Source: Pedobacter soli (GTDB taxonomy: Bacteria; Bacteroidota; Bacteroidia; Sphingobacteriales; Sphingobacteriaceae). From it: a stretch of 64,000 nucleotides of DNA. Positions within the stretch are counted from its first letter, which is position 1, and every line of letters begins with the position of its first letter. Made by a program: the position numbers and the translations under genes. Under the pieces are notes generated by a model. The model saw nothing but the letters and a program-made list of their open reading frames with translations. It did no database searches and was not told the DNA's origin. The stretch lies in NCBI RefSeq assembly GCF_900101435.1, contig NZ_FMZH01000005.1, positions 310,001 to 374,000 of the forward strand, read 5' to 3'. Shown piece by piece: positions 54,839-63,338 of this stretch.

Positions 54839-56140
54839 CTAATACAATACCCTAAACTTAATGGTATGTTCAATCTTTTTAAGTGATTTGAACAATTGCT
54901 TATCGTATTCGGTATTAATATCGGTAATGGCATAACCAATTTCGGGGTTAGTCATTAAAAACTGACCTACAATATTAATATCGTGTTTGGCAAAAACCGT
55001 ATTGATTTTAGCCATAATACCCGGAACGTTCTTATGGATGTGAATTAGGCGATGCGATTTATCAATTTTAGGCAACTGTAGATTCGGAAAGTTACTGCTC
55101 AAATAAGTGGCACCCGTATTCATAAAATCAGTTACCCTTTTCGGGATAAAGTCGAGGTTACGCGGATTATTTTTCTGGTCATCAAAAACCACAATCCCTT
55201 GTTTGGTACACAAATCGAGATCAATTTTATTTTTGGCGTTACCCAAATAACCAATGGTTTTAAGTTTAACAGCATTTTTTAATTGCTCTTTGCTCAGTTT
55301 TTCACCGTCTGCCAAAAGGATAATACCCACATCTTTAACATATTTTTCTTCGAAAGTAGTTTTATGCCTGATGGATAAACCGTCATTTTTCAGAATCGAA
55401 ATGGTTAAAGGATCTACATCGCCAATTACCAGACAAAGAATCCGGTTTTTAGGATAAGAAATAGCACGGGGTAAATTATTTACATACAAAAACTCATCAA
55501 AGCTAGGCGTTACGTGATCGGCTTTAGCCACAATACTTTCGCGGGCAATATTCTCAGTAAAAGCAAAAAATTTGTTGATTAAACCACTCTCACGCAGTTG
55601 AAAATCAGAATAACCATCGCCAATACCAAATAATTCGCCTTCGAGTTTTAAATGCTGAAGCAGCTTCACTTTTCCGCCTTCTTCACTTAAAGGGTTCGCA
55701 TGGTCGTAATCGATAATTTTCCCGTCGCCGGTGGTTACAAAAGTATTGGCATAAATGTTTTCCTTTTTGATGTGGTACTGGCTAACAACGGGCGTAATAA
55801 ACTCTTTAAATCCACCGGAAACGATTAAAACCTCATCGCTATGCTTTTTAAAAAAAGCCGCATTGCGCGAAAAAGAAGTAGATACCTTCTTTTTTAAGTG
55901 TTTAATCAACTGTTTCAGATGATCTTCATTGGCTTCTAAAAGTTTAACACGCTGGGCTAAACTTTCAGAGAAAGACAGCTTGCCTTCCATGGCAAAATTG
56001 GTGTAATCTTCAATTTTTTGGAAAATGGCCTCTTTGTCTGGGTGGTTCTTTAAAGAGATCCTCGCGAGTTCATCAAGTGCTTCTACCTGCGTAAAAGTAC
56101 TATCGAAATCGATAATGTAATAAGCTTTTTGTTTGGGCAT
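54839..56140 (-). CDS. serB: Phosphoserine phosphatase fused to a cut-down SerA with ACT domain
   Basis: A 433-residue fusion. Residues 1-225 are a HAD phosphoserine-phosphatase domain: nucleophile D11-x-D13 (IIDFDSTF), IVSGG, Lys157, and GDGYSD (174-179). Residues ~232-322 resemble the N-terminal segment of 3-phosphoglycerate dehydrogenase (LKTIGYLGNAKNKIDLDLCT, compare E. coli SerA KLVAIGCFCIGTNQVDLDAA), but the NAD-binding and catalytic core is gone. Residues ~338-433 match the SerA C-terminus (SNFPNLQLP, RLIHIHKNVPGIMAKINTVF, FRVLY), and the SerA serine-binding residues H344, N346, N364 line up with H369, N371, N389. So the phosphatase probably senses serine. Overlaps the epimerase stop by one base. 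Confidence 0.85.
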   Translation of the reverse strand: MPKQKAYYIIDFDSTFTQVEALDELARISLKNHPDKEAIFQKIEDYTNFAMEGKLSFSESLAQRVKLLEANEDHLKQLIKHLKKKVSTSFSRNAAFFKKHSDEVLIVSGGFKEFITPVVSQYHIKKENIYANTFVTTGDGKIIDYDHANPLSEEGGKVKLLQHLKLEGELFGIGDGYSDFQLRESGLINKFFAFTENIARESIVAKADHVTPSFDEFLYVNNLPRAISYPKNRILCLVIGDVDPLTISILKNDGLSIRHKTTFEEKYVKDVGIILLADGEKLSKEQLKNAVKLKTIGYLGNAKNKIDLDLCTKQGIVVFDDQKNNPRNLDFIPKRVTDFMNTGATYLSSNFPNLQLPKIDKSHRLIHIHKNVPGIMAKINTVFAKHDINIVGQFLMTNPEIGYAITDINTEYDKQLFKSLKKIEHTIKFRVLY

Positions 56141-57102
56141 TATTTTAAGTGTTGGGTAATTTCCTGTATGCTTTGCGCTACCGGTTTAAACGTAATACCA
56201 GTTTCCGCTATAATTTTGCTATTGTTGTAATAACTTAATGTTACACTGCTTTTGGCTGTGTCTTTTGTTATTGAAGGCTGCTTGCCAGAAAAAAGAGATA
56301 CCAATCTGAGTGCCCGCCAGGCCAATCCCAGCATCCAGGGTTTAGCTTCTTTGGTAGGTGCTTTAACCGAAAAACCTTTGGCTATGTCTGTGAAAAGATC
56401 TTTGTAGTGATAATCATCAGCCGAAATAATATAACGTTCGCCAGAAACTTCGGCATCCATCAATAAAATCATCGCTTTGGCAACATCTTCCACATCAACA
56501 AAACCCGAAGCGCCATCGGTATAAAATGAAAAGCCCTCTTTTACCAGTTTGAAAATGGCTCCACTTCCTTCGAAACCTGCATTTTTACCAATAATAACAG
56601 AAGGATTAACGATTACAGCATCAAGCCCTTCGGTAATGCCCCGCCAAACTTCCATTTCGCCTTCGTACTTAGACAGGCCATAGGCATGTGCCTGAGCGTC
56701 GTATTCCCAAAAATCCTTTTCGGTAATTTTACTGTCTTTCCTGGCATTTCCCAGCGCAGCAATAGAGCTTACATGCAGCAGGCGACAGTTATTATCGGCG
56801 CAAAGGTTTACAATATTTGAAGTGCCATCAATATTTACATGAAAAAGCTGTTTCTTGTGTTTCGAATTTAAAGAGACGAATGCGGCACAGTGGTAAACTT
56901 TGGTAACGCCCACAAATGCATCTTCTAGCGCTGCTGTTTCATTAATATCAGCCTCGAACCACTCGATTAACGGGTTATTGCTAATTAAAGCCGGTATTTT
57001 AGATTGCGCCCGCTTTAATGCCCGAACAGGTAAACCTTTATTGGTTAATTGCTTAATCAGTTCCGATCCTAAAAATCCCGTGCCTCCGGTTACCAGTATC
57101 AT
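56140..57102 (-). CDS. NAD-dependent epimerase/dehydratase (extended SDR)
   Basis: A 320-residue Rossmann protein. N-terminal dinucleotide motif GGTGFLGS at residues 5-12, catalytic Tyr-Lys in YGLSKYEGE, and downstream NPSVIIGKN. The pattern is that of sugar-nucleotide or dihydroflavonol/steroid-type reductases; the substrate cannot be told. Its stop overlaps the first base of the SerB-fusion start (TTAT junction), so the two are co-translated, although a common pathway is unclear. Confidence 0.85.
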   Translation of the reverse strand: MILVTGGTGFLGSELIKQLTNKGLPVRALKRAQSKIPALISNNPLIEWFEADINETAALEDAFVGVTKVYHCAAFVSLNSKHKKQLFHVNIDGTSNIVNLCADNNCRLLHVSSIAALGNARKDSKITEKDFWEYDAQAHAYGLSKYEGEMEVWRGITEGLDAVIVNPSVIIGKNAGFEGSGAIFKLVKEGFSFYTDGASGFVDVEDVAKAMILLMDAEVSGERYIISADDYHYKDLFTDIAKGFSVKAPTKEAKPWMLGLAWRALRLVSLFSGKQPSITKDTAKSSVTLSYYNNSKIIAETGITFKPVAQSIQEITQHLK

Positions 57103-57173
57103 TTTATTTTTTTCGAGCTATATGTGGAAATACGCATTCAAAAATAGATATTTGAGCCGAGAGTTTTAAATAT

Positions 57174-58355
57174 ATGTCATTAACGGATTTCTTTTCGCCC
57201 ATAAACGCCGATAGTTTTACACCAAAACAAGGATTTTTTACAAGTCAGTTGGGTTTAAAAGCGCAAATTTATACCGAATCGTTCCCCGATTTTGAGGAGA
57301 ATACCTACGATTTAGCCATTTTTGGTGTACTCGATGGTCGCGGCGCGGTAAACAACGAAGGTACTGCCCTGGCACCTGATTATTTCAGGGAGAAATTTTA
57401 TCGCTTAAACGAAGGAGCTTTTACCAGCCGCATTGTCGATTTAGGCAATATAAAACATGGTGCAACCATTGCCGATACTTACATTGCCATTAAAATGGTG
57501 GTGGCTGAGCTGATTAAAATGAATATCATTCCGGTCATCATCGGTGGCGGACAGGATTTAACCTATGCGCAATATTTAGGCTACGAAGATCTTGAACAAA
57601 AGGTAGACCTGGTTATTATCGACAACCAGTTTGACATTGGCGATGATGATACTGAGGGCATTGCTACCCGTTCTGACTGTTATTTAAACAAAATCTTTCT
57701 GCACCAGCCGAATTACCTTTTCAACTTTAGCAATGTGGGTTACCAAACCTATTTTGTAAATCAGGAGAGCCTGAGTGTAATGGATAAACTCTATTTCGAT
57801 GTACACCGCCTGGGCGAGTTTGCACAGGATATTACACTAACAGAACCGATTATCCGCAATGCCAACATGATCAGCTTTGATATGGGTGCCATCCGCTCGG
57901 CCGATGCTGCAGCAAATGCCAACACTACCCCAAATGGTTTTGATGGCGAAGAAGCCTGCAGGCTGGCGCGTTATGCGGGTATGAACGATAAATTAACTTC
58001 AATCGGTTTTTACGAGTTTAACCCTGCCTACGACAACAACGGCCAAACTGCTTTTTTACTTGCTCAAATGGTTTGGTATTTTGTTGATGGGTTTTACGCC
58101 CGCAAAAAAGACTTCCCGCTTACGCCAAAATCGCAGTTTATTATTTACAGAACCAGTTTGAAAGATGGTTCGGGCGAAATGACTTTTGTAAAAAGTAAAA
58201 AATCAGATCGCTGGTGGATGCAGGTACCTTATCCATCGGGCCAATCTAAAAATGAACGCTACCATTTAGTGCCTTGCCGGTATGATGATTACCAAACTGC
58301 GGTTAATGGCGAAATGCCCGATTTATGGTGGCGTACGTATCAGAAGTTAAACTAA
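57174..58355 (+). CDS. Arginase/formimidoylglutamase-fold protein with altered metal ligands
   Basis: A 393-residue ureohydrolase-fold protein. The expected manganese motifs can be placed but are changed: GGDH becomes GGGQD (Gln127), D-x-H-x-D becomes D150-N-Q152-F-D154, and S-x-D-x-D becomes SFDMG (Asp236, Gly238). So three of six metal ligands are lost in this copy, and a normal bimetal hydrolase is doubtful. Length is longer than arginase (~300). The C-terminal ~80 residues are rich in Trp and Lys. It diverges from the epimerase gene. A formimidoylglutamase role is the usual label for this lineage, but the sequence alone does not support it. Confidence 0.75.
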   Translation: MSLTDFFSPINADSFTPKQGFFTSQLGLKAQIYTESFPDFEENTYDLAIFGVLDGRGAVNNEGTALAPDYFREKFYRLNEGAFTSRIVDLGNIKHGATIADTYIAIKMVVAELIKMNIIPVIIGGGQDLTYAQYLGYEDLEQKVDLVIIDNQFDIGDDDTEGIATRSDCYLNKIFLHQPNYLFNFSNVGYQTYFVNQESLSVMDKLYFDVHRLGEFAQDITLTEPIIRNANMISFDMGAIRSADAAANANTTPNGFDGEEACRLARYAGMNDKLTSIGFYEFNPAYDNNGQTAFLLAQMVWYFVDGFYARKKDFPLTPKSQFIIYRTSLKDGSGEMTFVKSKKSDRWWMQVPYPSGQSKNERYHLVPCRYDDYQTAVNGEMPDLWWRTYQKLN

Positions 58356-58450
58356 TTGGTTTTTCCTGAAATTAGCTAATATAATTTTACACAGCCCATT
58401 ACGTTTTAGGCCTACATATAGCTATATTTGAAAAACGATTAACTGACCAC

Positions 58451-59605
58451 ATGAAAAAATTAGTATTATCTGCTATGGCATTATTGCCCCTGGCAGCATT
58501 GGCTCAAAAGCCATTTACCATCGAAGGGAATATTAAAGGCTTAAAAGCCGGAGATAAAGTTTACCTGGTTTACCGCGCCGGCGACAAATCTGTTACCGAC
58601 TCTACAACTGTAGCCAACGGAACCTTCGCCTTTAAAGGCACATTAAGCGAGCCTTCTGCGGGTAACTTATTCCTCAATAAAAATCCATTTGTCAATCGTC
58701 CGGCCAAAGGCGAAGTATTGGATTTTACCCCTTTCTTTGTTGAACCAGGAACCATTAAGCTAACCGGTACCGATTCGATTAAAACAGCCGCCATTACCGG
58801 TTCGGTAATTAACGACGACAACAAAAAATTAAAAGCCTTAACCAAATCAGTTGATGATGAGATTAACGCAATTAATACAGGATATGCGAAGCTTACGCCA
58901 GAGCAACAAAAAGATCCAAAAAACAGAGAGGAAGCCATGAGCCGCTATGAGAAAGCTACTGCGGCTTTAACACCAATCTTACTATCTTATGCAAACAATA
59001 ACCCAAAATCGTATATCAGCTTAACCGCACTTAGCCAGCTGGCTTCAGATCCTGACCAGGTTCAGGCAGCGGAAAAAGCTTTTACAGGTTTATCTGCCGA
59101 TTTAAAAGCTACAACCACCGGTAAAAGAATTGCTGGTATTTTTGAAGCAGGCCGAAAAACAGCTATTGGAGCAACAGCCATGGATTTTACCCAAAACGAC
59201 GCTGATGGTAAACCGGTAAAACTATCTGATTTTAAAGGTAAATATGTATTGGTAGATTTTTGGGCTTCATGGTGCGGCCCATGCCGTCAGGAAAACCCAA
59301 ATGTAGTAGTAGCCTACAATAAATTTAAAGATAAAGGCTTTACCGTATTGGGCGTTTCTTTAGATGGCGGAACAACCAGAACCACTAAAGAAGCCTGGTT
59401 AAAAGCAGTAGAAGCTGATCAGTTAACCTGGACACATGTATCTGACTTAAAAGGATGGAGCAACGAAGTGGCTAAAATGTATGGCATTCAATCTATCCCG
59501 GCTAACTTCCTGATTGATCCGAATGGAAAAATTGTAGCTAAAGGATTAAGAGAGCAGGCATTGCAAGATAAACTTCAGGAATTACTGGGAAATAAATCGA
59601 AGTAA
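58451..59605 (+). CDS. TlpA-type thioredoxin-fold protein with DUF4369 domain
   Basis: A 384-residue periplasmic or membrane-facing protein. A signal peptide ends LAALAQ (~19 residues). The N-terminal DUF4369 domain spans about 20-110 (FTIEGNIKGLKAGDKVYLVY). A helical linker follows, then a TlpA/AhpC-type thioredoxin domain (~245-384) with the redox motif WCGPC (Cys275, Cys278). It probably reduces disulfides or supports cytochrome maturation in the periplasm. The last 148 bases are duplicated at 61491-61638. Confidence 0.9.
   Translation: MKKLVLSAMALLPLAALAQKPFTIEGNIKGLKAGDKVYLVYRAGDKSVTDSTTVANGTFAFKGTLSEPSAGNLFLNKNPFVNRPAKGEVLDFTPFFVEPGTIKLTGTDSIKTAAITGSVINDDNKKLKALTKSVDDEINAINTGYAKLTPEQQKDPKNREEAMSRYEKATAALTPILLSYANNNPKSYISLTALSQLASDPDQVQAAEKAFTGLSADLKATTTGKRIAGIFEAGRKTAIGATAMDFTQNDADGKPVKLSDFKGKYVLVDFWASWCGPCRQENPNVVVAYNKFKDKGFTVLGVSLDGGTTRTTKEAWLKAVEADQLTWTHVSDLKGWSNEVAKMYGIQSIPANFLIDPNGKIVAKGLREQALQDKLQELLGNKSK
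59458..59605 (+). repeat. Direct repeat, copy 1 (3' end of tlpA-like gene)
   Basis: These 148 bases (SNEVAKMYGIQ... to the stop) match 61491-61638 except at four positions (all synonymous), about 97% identity. The offset is 2033 bases. Confidence 0.9.
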
Positions 59606-59670
59606 TACCTCATTTGTTAATCAGCTTCCGGCAGGCACATTTTTGTGTAGACCAGAAGTATAAAAGATAA

Positions 59671-59706
59671 AGCCCCAACCGGATGAAGGTTGGGGCTATT
59701 TTTTTG
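59671..59706. terminator. Bidirectional terminator between tlpA-like and S41 genes
   Basis: AGCCCCAACC and GGTTGGGGCT form a 10-bp stem, followed by ATTTTTTTGAG on plus. It serves the tlpA-like gene and probably the convergent S41 gene. Confidence 0.8.
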
Positions 59707-59741
59707 AGTGCGACCGCAGAAGCATTAAAACTGTGCCTGGC

Positions 59742-61136
59742 CTATGGCTGCTTTGTCGAACGGGAGAGACTGCTGCCGGTAACAATTTTATTGTTCTCTT
59801 GCCTCAGGTACGTTTTTCGGGTGATCGCTACAATATTGCCCCTGGTATCGCGGTTAATATACAAACGGGCGGCATTGGCGCCCAATTCCGGAAGCAGGTC
59901 TTTGATCAACAAAACATCAGGTTTTATCTCCTGCATCTGGTAATAATTAGTGGTTTTATTCTTCTCGGTAATACCATACCACAGCAAACCATCTTTTTTA
60001 CGGATAGATATTTTTTCGGAATACTGGAAGGGCAGCCGATTGTAACGGGCCCAATCAATAGGCCTGGTGTCGCCTATTAAAAAATCTTCTAATCGCCAGG
60101 TAAGCATTTCCTTTCTTTCTTCATCCTTTTCATTTTTTAAAAGATCCTGTATAATGATTTTCCGGGTACGGAGCCAGGCATCCTGCTTGCCGGTAGCAGT
60201 ATCAGGAATTACACCATCTCCCTCCCAACCTTTGATAGTATGCGGTGCTACAATCATTTTTACGGGTAAAAAAAGCATCAGGTTGCATTGCAGCGGAACA
60301 TAGCTGCCTGCTATGCCCGCACCGGCAGTGGTATCGCCAATAACAACGCCCCGTTTCAGCCGCTGCATGGCAAAGGCAAAACCCTCTGCAGCAGATCCGG
60401 TATTGCGGCCGGTTAGTATATACAATTTTGCATCAGGTGCAGTTTTACCTGGTACAAAAGGCAAAGTCCATTCCTGCTCGTCCTGGCTTTTATCCTTATG
60501 AAACCCATACAGGTAATACTGATCATTCCCTGTAGCATAAAAATAAGATGCCAGATAGCGCCCCATAGCGCCCGAACCGCCTCCGTTGCGGCGAATGTCG
60601 ATAATGATGTGCTTACTACCGGTAGCCAGGTTCATGGCAGCGGTTGCAGCAGCAAAGGCTTCGGGCACAGCGTGCCAGGGCCCCGGTACGCTTATGTAAG
60701 CAGTAGAAAGAAAATGATCTATTTCTACTTTATCAAACCCGTAATTACCCTCGTAAGCCAGCTCTTCAGGCGGCTGCTTATCTGGTGATGCCGAAGCTGG
60801 CGTTATGGCTGCCCTGTAGGCCAGGCTATCTCTTATAATATTCAGGTGCCTGTCCTTATGCACGGCATTAAGGTCGGTGGTTAGCTGCTTAGCCAGTTGC
60901 TCTTCCAAAAGGTTGTGGTATGCCCCTTCTTGCAGGCGGGCCAGCAACTTTTGCTTATAGCGGGCCGAGATTTCGGGAAAAGGATAGTGTGCTTCCAATT
61001 GGTCCGACAAGCGGTGTACAATAGTGTCTACATACTGTTTGGTTACTGTTTGCGCAGACAGTAGCCAGGTATTGGCGAGCATAAGTACGCAAAAGAGCGT
61101 TAGGCCTTTACCTTTCTTAATTTCAGGATTAGTCAT
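59742..61136 (-). CDS. S41 family peptidase (C-terminal-processing-type)
   Basis: A 464-residue exported protein. An N-terminal hydrophobic signal (LFCVLMLANTWLLSAQ) precedes a helical domain (~40-110) and the S41 core. The nucleophile Ser is in GRNTGSAAEGFAFAM, about residue 247; IIIDIRRNGGGSGAMGRYLA and GVVIGDTTAGAGIAGSY are also S41-type. There is no PDZ domain that I can see, so it resembles the simpler retinoid-binding-protein/tricorn-like group rather than CtpA. Substrate unknown. It lies convergent to the tlpA-like gene and is bracketed by the two tlpA repeats, so it may have arrived by recombination. Confidence 0.85.
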   Translation of the reverse strand: MTNPEIKKGKGLTLFCVLMLANTWLLSAQTVTKQYVDTIVHRLSDQLEAHYPFPEISARYKQKLLARLQEGAYHNLLEEQLAKQLTTDLNAVHKDRHLNIIRDSLAYRAAITPASASPDKQPPEELAYEGNYGFDKVEIDHFLSTAYISVPGPWHAVPEAFAAATAAMNLATGSKHIIIDIRRNGGGSGAMGRYLASYFYATGNDQYYLYGFHKDKSQDEQEWTLPFVPGKTAPDAKLYILTGRNTGSAAEGFAFAMQRLKRGVVIGDTTAGAGIAGSYVPLQCNLMLFLPVKMIVAPHTIKGWEGDGVIPDTATGKQDAWLRTRKIIIQDLLKNEKDEERKEMLTWRLEDFLIGDTRPIDWARYNRLPFQYSEKISIRKKDGLLWYGITEKNKTTNYYQMQEIKPDVLLIKDLLPELGANAARLYINRDTRGNIVAITRKTYLRQENNKIVTGSSLSRSTKQP

Positions 61137-61490
61137 GATAACACATTTATTTTAGGATTTAAGATAAGCATTCAATCTTGTTTTTTTATTTCTTTATCAA
61201 ATCGGGGTGACTTCAAGTCAGAAAATGTTCTCAGTATGGAAAAATAACAACGGTAAATGGGCTTTTCAGGCGCTTTTTGCATCTGCTTGTTCTTCGATAC
61301 TGCACTGAGCACGGTTGTTTTGCAACTGGCTAAAAAGCCGTTCAGTACGATTGCCGCATAATTTCTTAACCAATTTTAATTCAATTAAATAATAAAATTA
61401 CTATCTAACGCCTCAAATGCAACTAAATTGCCTTATCTGTTTTTACAGAAATTTAAAAGATGGTTTTTTTGCACAAAAAATGCTAAGATT
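61137..61490. other. Intergenic region between the S41 gene and the tlpA remnant
   Basis: About 350 bases with no gene. It should contain the S41 promoter at its left end. A 3-kb-scale repeat structure places the recombination edge near its right end. No recognisable mobile-element inverted repeats were found. Confidence 0.4.
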
Positions 61491-61638
61491 GAGCAACGAA
61501 GTGGCTAAAATGTATGGTATTCAATCTATCCCGGCTAACTTCTTGATTGATCCGAATGGAAAAATTGTTGCTAAAGGATTAAGAGAGCAGGCATTGCAAG
61601 ATAAACTTCAGGAATTATTGGGAAATAAATCGAAGTAA
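61491..61638 (+). pseudogene. Remnant of a tlpA-like 3' end (direct repeat, copy 2)
   Basis: Encodes the last 48 residues of the tlpA-like protein (SNEVAKMYGIQ... to NKSK) with its stop codon, but nothing upstream matches tlpA. A frame starting at 61417 reads into it through unrelated sequence and would lack the signal, DUF4369 and CxxC parts. It differs from the intact copy only by four synonymous bases, so the duplicated piece came from a functional tlpA and the event looks recent or was kept by gene exchange. Confidence 0.85.
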
Positions 61639-61669
61639 AGATTATTTGTATCAGAGGTGCTGAAATAAA

Positions 61670-61685
61670 TCCGATAGCTATCGGA
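61670..61685. repeat. Perfect 16-bp palindrome
   Basis: TCCGATAGCTATCGGA is self-complementary across its full length, followed by CCAGCATGACG, a sequence style typical of dispersed palindromes. It lies between the tlpA remnant and the purD terminator. Confidence 0.6.
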
Positions 61686-61710
61686 CCAGCATGACGTAAA
61701 ATAAAGAAAA

Positions 61711-61742
61711 AAACCCGCAGATAAATTAAAATCTGCGGGTTT
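61711..61742 (-). terminator. Terminator after purD
   Basis: AAACCCGCAGAT and ATCTGCGGGTTT form a 12-bp perfect stem around an 8-base loop, with A/T runs outside. It lies 22 bases beyond the purD stop. Confidence 0.85.
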
Positions 61743-61764
61743 CTTTTTATAAAAAAATTAGCGG

Positions 61765-63036
61765 TTAAACTAAATCAAAGCCGATATCTTCTCTGAAATA
61801 TTTTCCATCAAAGTAAATTCTTCCGGCATCGGCTGTGGCCGATTGTAAAGCGGTAAACAAATCTTTTTGTAAGCTGGTAATGGCAATTACCCTACCGCCA
61901 TTGGTTTTAACCACATCGTTTTCTAAAAGTGTTCCGGCGTGGAAAGCGTTAGAGTGACGCAGATTTTCGATACCTGTAATGGCTTTCCCCTTTAAGTATT
62001 CGCCCGGGTAGCCACCAGCAACAATCATTACAGTAGCAGCCGTTTGTTCTGAAATAACCAGATTAACCTGATTTAACTGTTTATTGGCACTGGCCATAAA
62101 CAATTCTACCAAATCGTTTTCGATACGTGGAATAACACTTTCTGTTTCCGGATCGCCCATACGTGCGTTGTATTCGATTACATAAGGATCTTCGCCAACT
62201 TTGATTAAACCAAAGAAAATAAAGCCTGTATAATCGATATTATCTTTTTTCAAACCCTCTACCGTTGGTTTAATAATGCGTTCTTCTACTTTGGCCAAAA
62301 ACTCTGGAGTAGCAAATGGAACCGGAGAAACCGAACCCATACCACCAGTATTTAAACCGGTATCGCCCTGACCAATTCTTTTGTAATCTTTCGCTGATGG
62401 AAGGGTGATGTAATTTTCGCCATCGGTTAAAATGAATACGGAAAGCTCAATTCCGCTTAAAAATTCTTCGATCACAACTGTTGCTCCTGCTGCACCAAAT
62501 TTACCGCCCAGCATCAGTTTTAATTCTTCCTGCGCTTCAACGGTTTCGGTACAGATTAATACACCTTTACCCGCAGCTAATCCATCGGCCTTTAAAACAA
62601 CCGGCAAAGCATGATTTTGCAAATAAGCTAAACCATCTTCTAAGGTTTCGGGGGTGAAAGATTTAGAAGCCGCGGTTGGAATACCATGGCGCTCCATAAA
62701 CTGCTTCGAAAAATCTTTACTTCCCTCTAAAATTGCACCTTCTTTTTTCGGTCCGATAACCGGAATGTGCGCAAGCGCCTGATCGGCAAGGAAAAAATCG
62801 TGAATACCATTTACCAAAGGTTCTTCGGGGCCTACCACAACCAGTTCAATCTTTTCGGCAAGAACTACTTTTTTAATGGCATCAAAATCGTTTACATTGA
62901 TGTTGATATTGGTACCATAAGCACCTGTACCACCGTTTCCTGGCGCAATAATTAATTTATCGCAGTGCGAAGACTGGCTCATTTTCCAGGCAAATGCACT
63001 TTCTCTGCCGCCTGAACCTAAAAGTAAGATATTCAT
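61765..63036 (-). CDS. purD: Phosphoribosylamine-glycine ligase
   Basis: A 423-residue ATP-grasp enzyme, the usual length, making GAR in step two of purine synthesis. It has NILLLGSGGRESAFAWKMSQ, APGNGGTGAYGTN, VVGPEEPLVNGI, the ATP-grasp core (VVLKADGLAAGKGVLI) and the NTGGMGSVSPV, YNARMGDPETE metal/substrate motifs. The longer frame (to 63078) has an extra start; the ATG at 63036 fits the family. A -7-like TATCTTTG (63050-63043 on minus) ends just 6 bases before it, so the transcript may be leaderless. Confidence 0.95.
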   Translation of the reverse strand: MNILLLGSGGRESAFAWKMSQSSHCDKLIIAPGNGGTGAYGTNININVNDFDAIKKVVLAEKIELVVVGPEEPLVNGIHDFFLADQALAHIPVIGPKKEGAILEGSKDFSKQFMERHGIPTAASKSFTPETLEDGLAYLQNHALPVVLKADGLAAGKGVLICTETVEAQEELKLMLGGKFGAAGATVVIEEFLSGIELSVFILTDGENYITLPSAKDYKRIGQGDTGLNTGGMGSVSPVPFATPEFLAKVEERIIKPTVEGLKKDNIDYTGFIFFGLIKVGEDPYVIEYNARMGDPETESVIPRIENDLVELFMASANKQLNQVNLVISEQTAATVMIVAGGYPGEYLKGKAITGIENLRHSNAFHAGTLLENDVVKTNGGRVIAITSLQKDLFTALQSATADAGRIYFDGKYFREDIGFDLV

Positions 63037-63099
63037 ATAGGGCAAAGATAGGATTTTGTTGGAATTTTGAATATTCAAAAGCAGTTGAAAGGTTGCAGG

Positions 63100-63330
63100 T
63101 TAGCATGTTGGCAGGAATCTTAAAACATGCTAAGGTTGGAAAGTTAAAAGGTTGAAAAGTTGTAATGTTAGGGTCAAACCTTTCAACATGCTAAGGTTGA
63201 AAGTTAAAAGGTTGAAAAGTTGTAATGTTGGGGTCAAACCTTCCAACATGCTAAGGTTTGAAAGTTACAAGGTTGAAAAGTTGTAATGTTGGGGTTAAAC
63301 TTTAAAACATTCCAACTTTCAAACATTACA
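63100..63330. repeat. About 60-bp tandem repeats upstream of purD
   Basis: Three copies of a ~60-base unit begin CATGCTAAGGTT at 63126, 63187 and 63247. Each contains AGGTTGAAAAGTTGTAATGTT and ends GGGTCAAACCTT or a variant. Shorter inner repeats of AGGTTGAAAGTT are visible, and the segment 63307-63330 reads as an inverted copy (AACATTACAAC-type). It sits between the reductase stop (63339) and the purD start (63036), so it lies in the purD promoter region. Confidence 0.85.
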
Positions 63331-63338
63331 ACAATTGC

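Noticed and set aside
61417..61638. A 73-codon thioredoxin-like gene
   Set aside because: Its first 25 codons are unrelated to tlpA and the CxxC domain is absent; it is the duplicated tail of the tlpA-like gene and is listed as a pseudogene.
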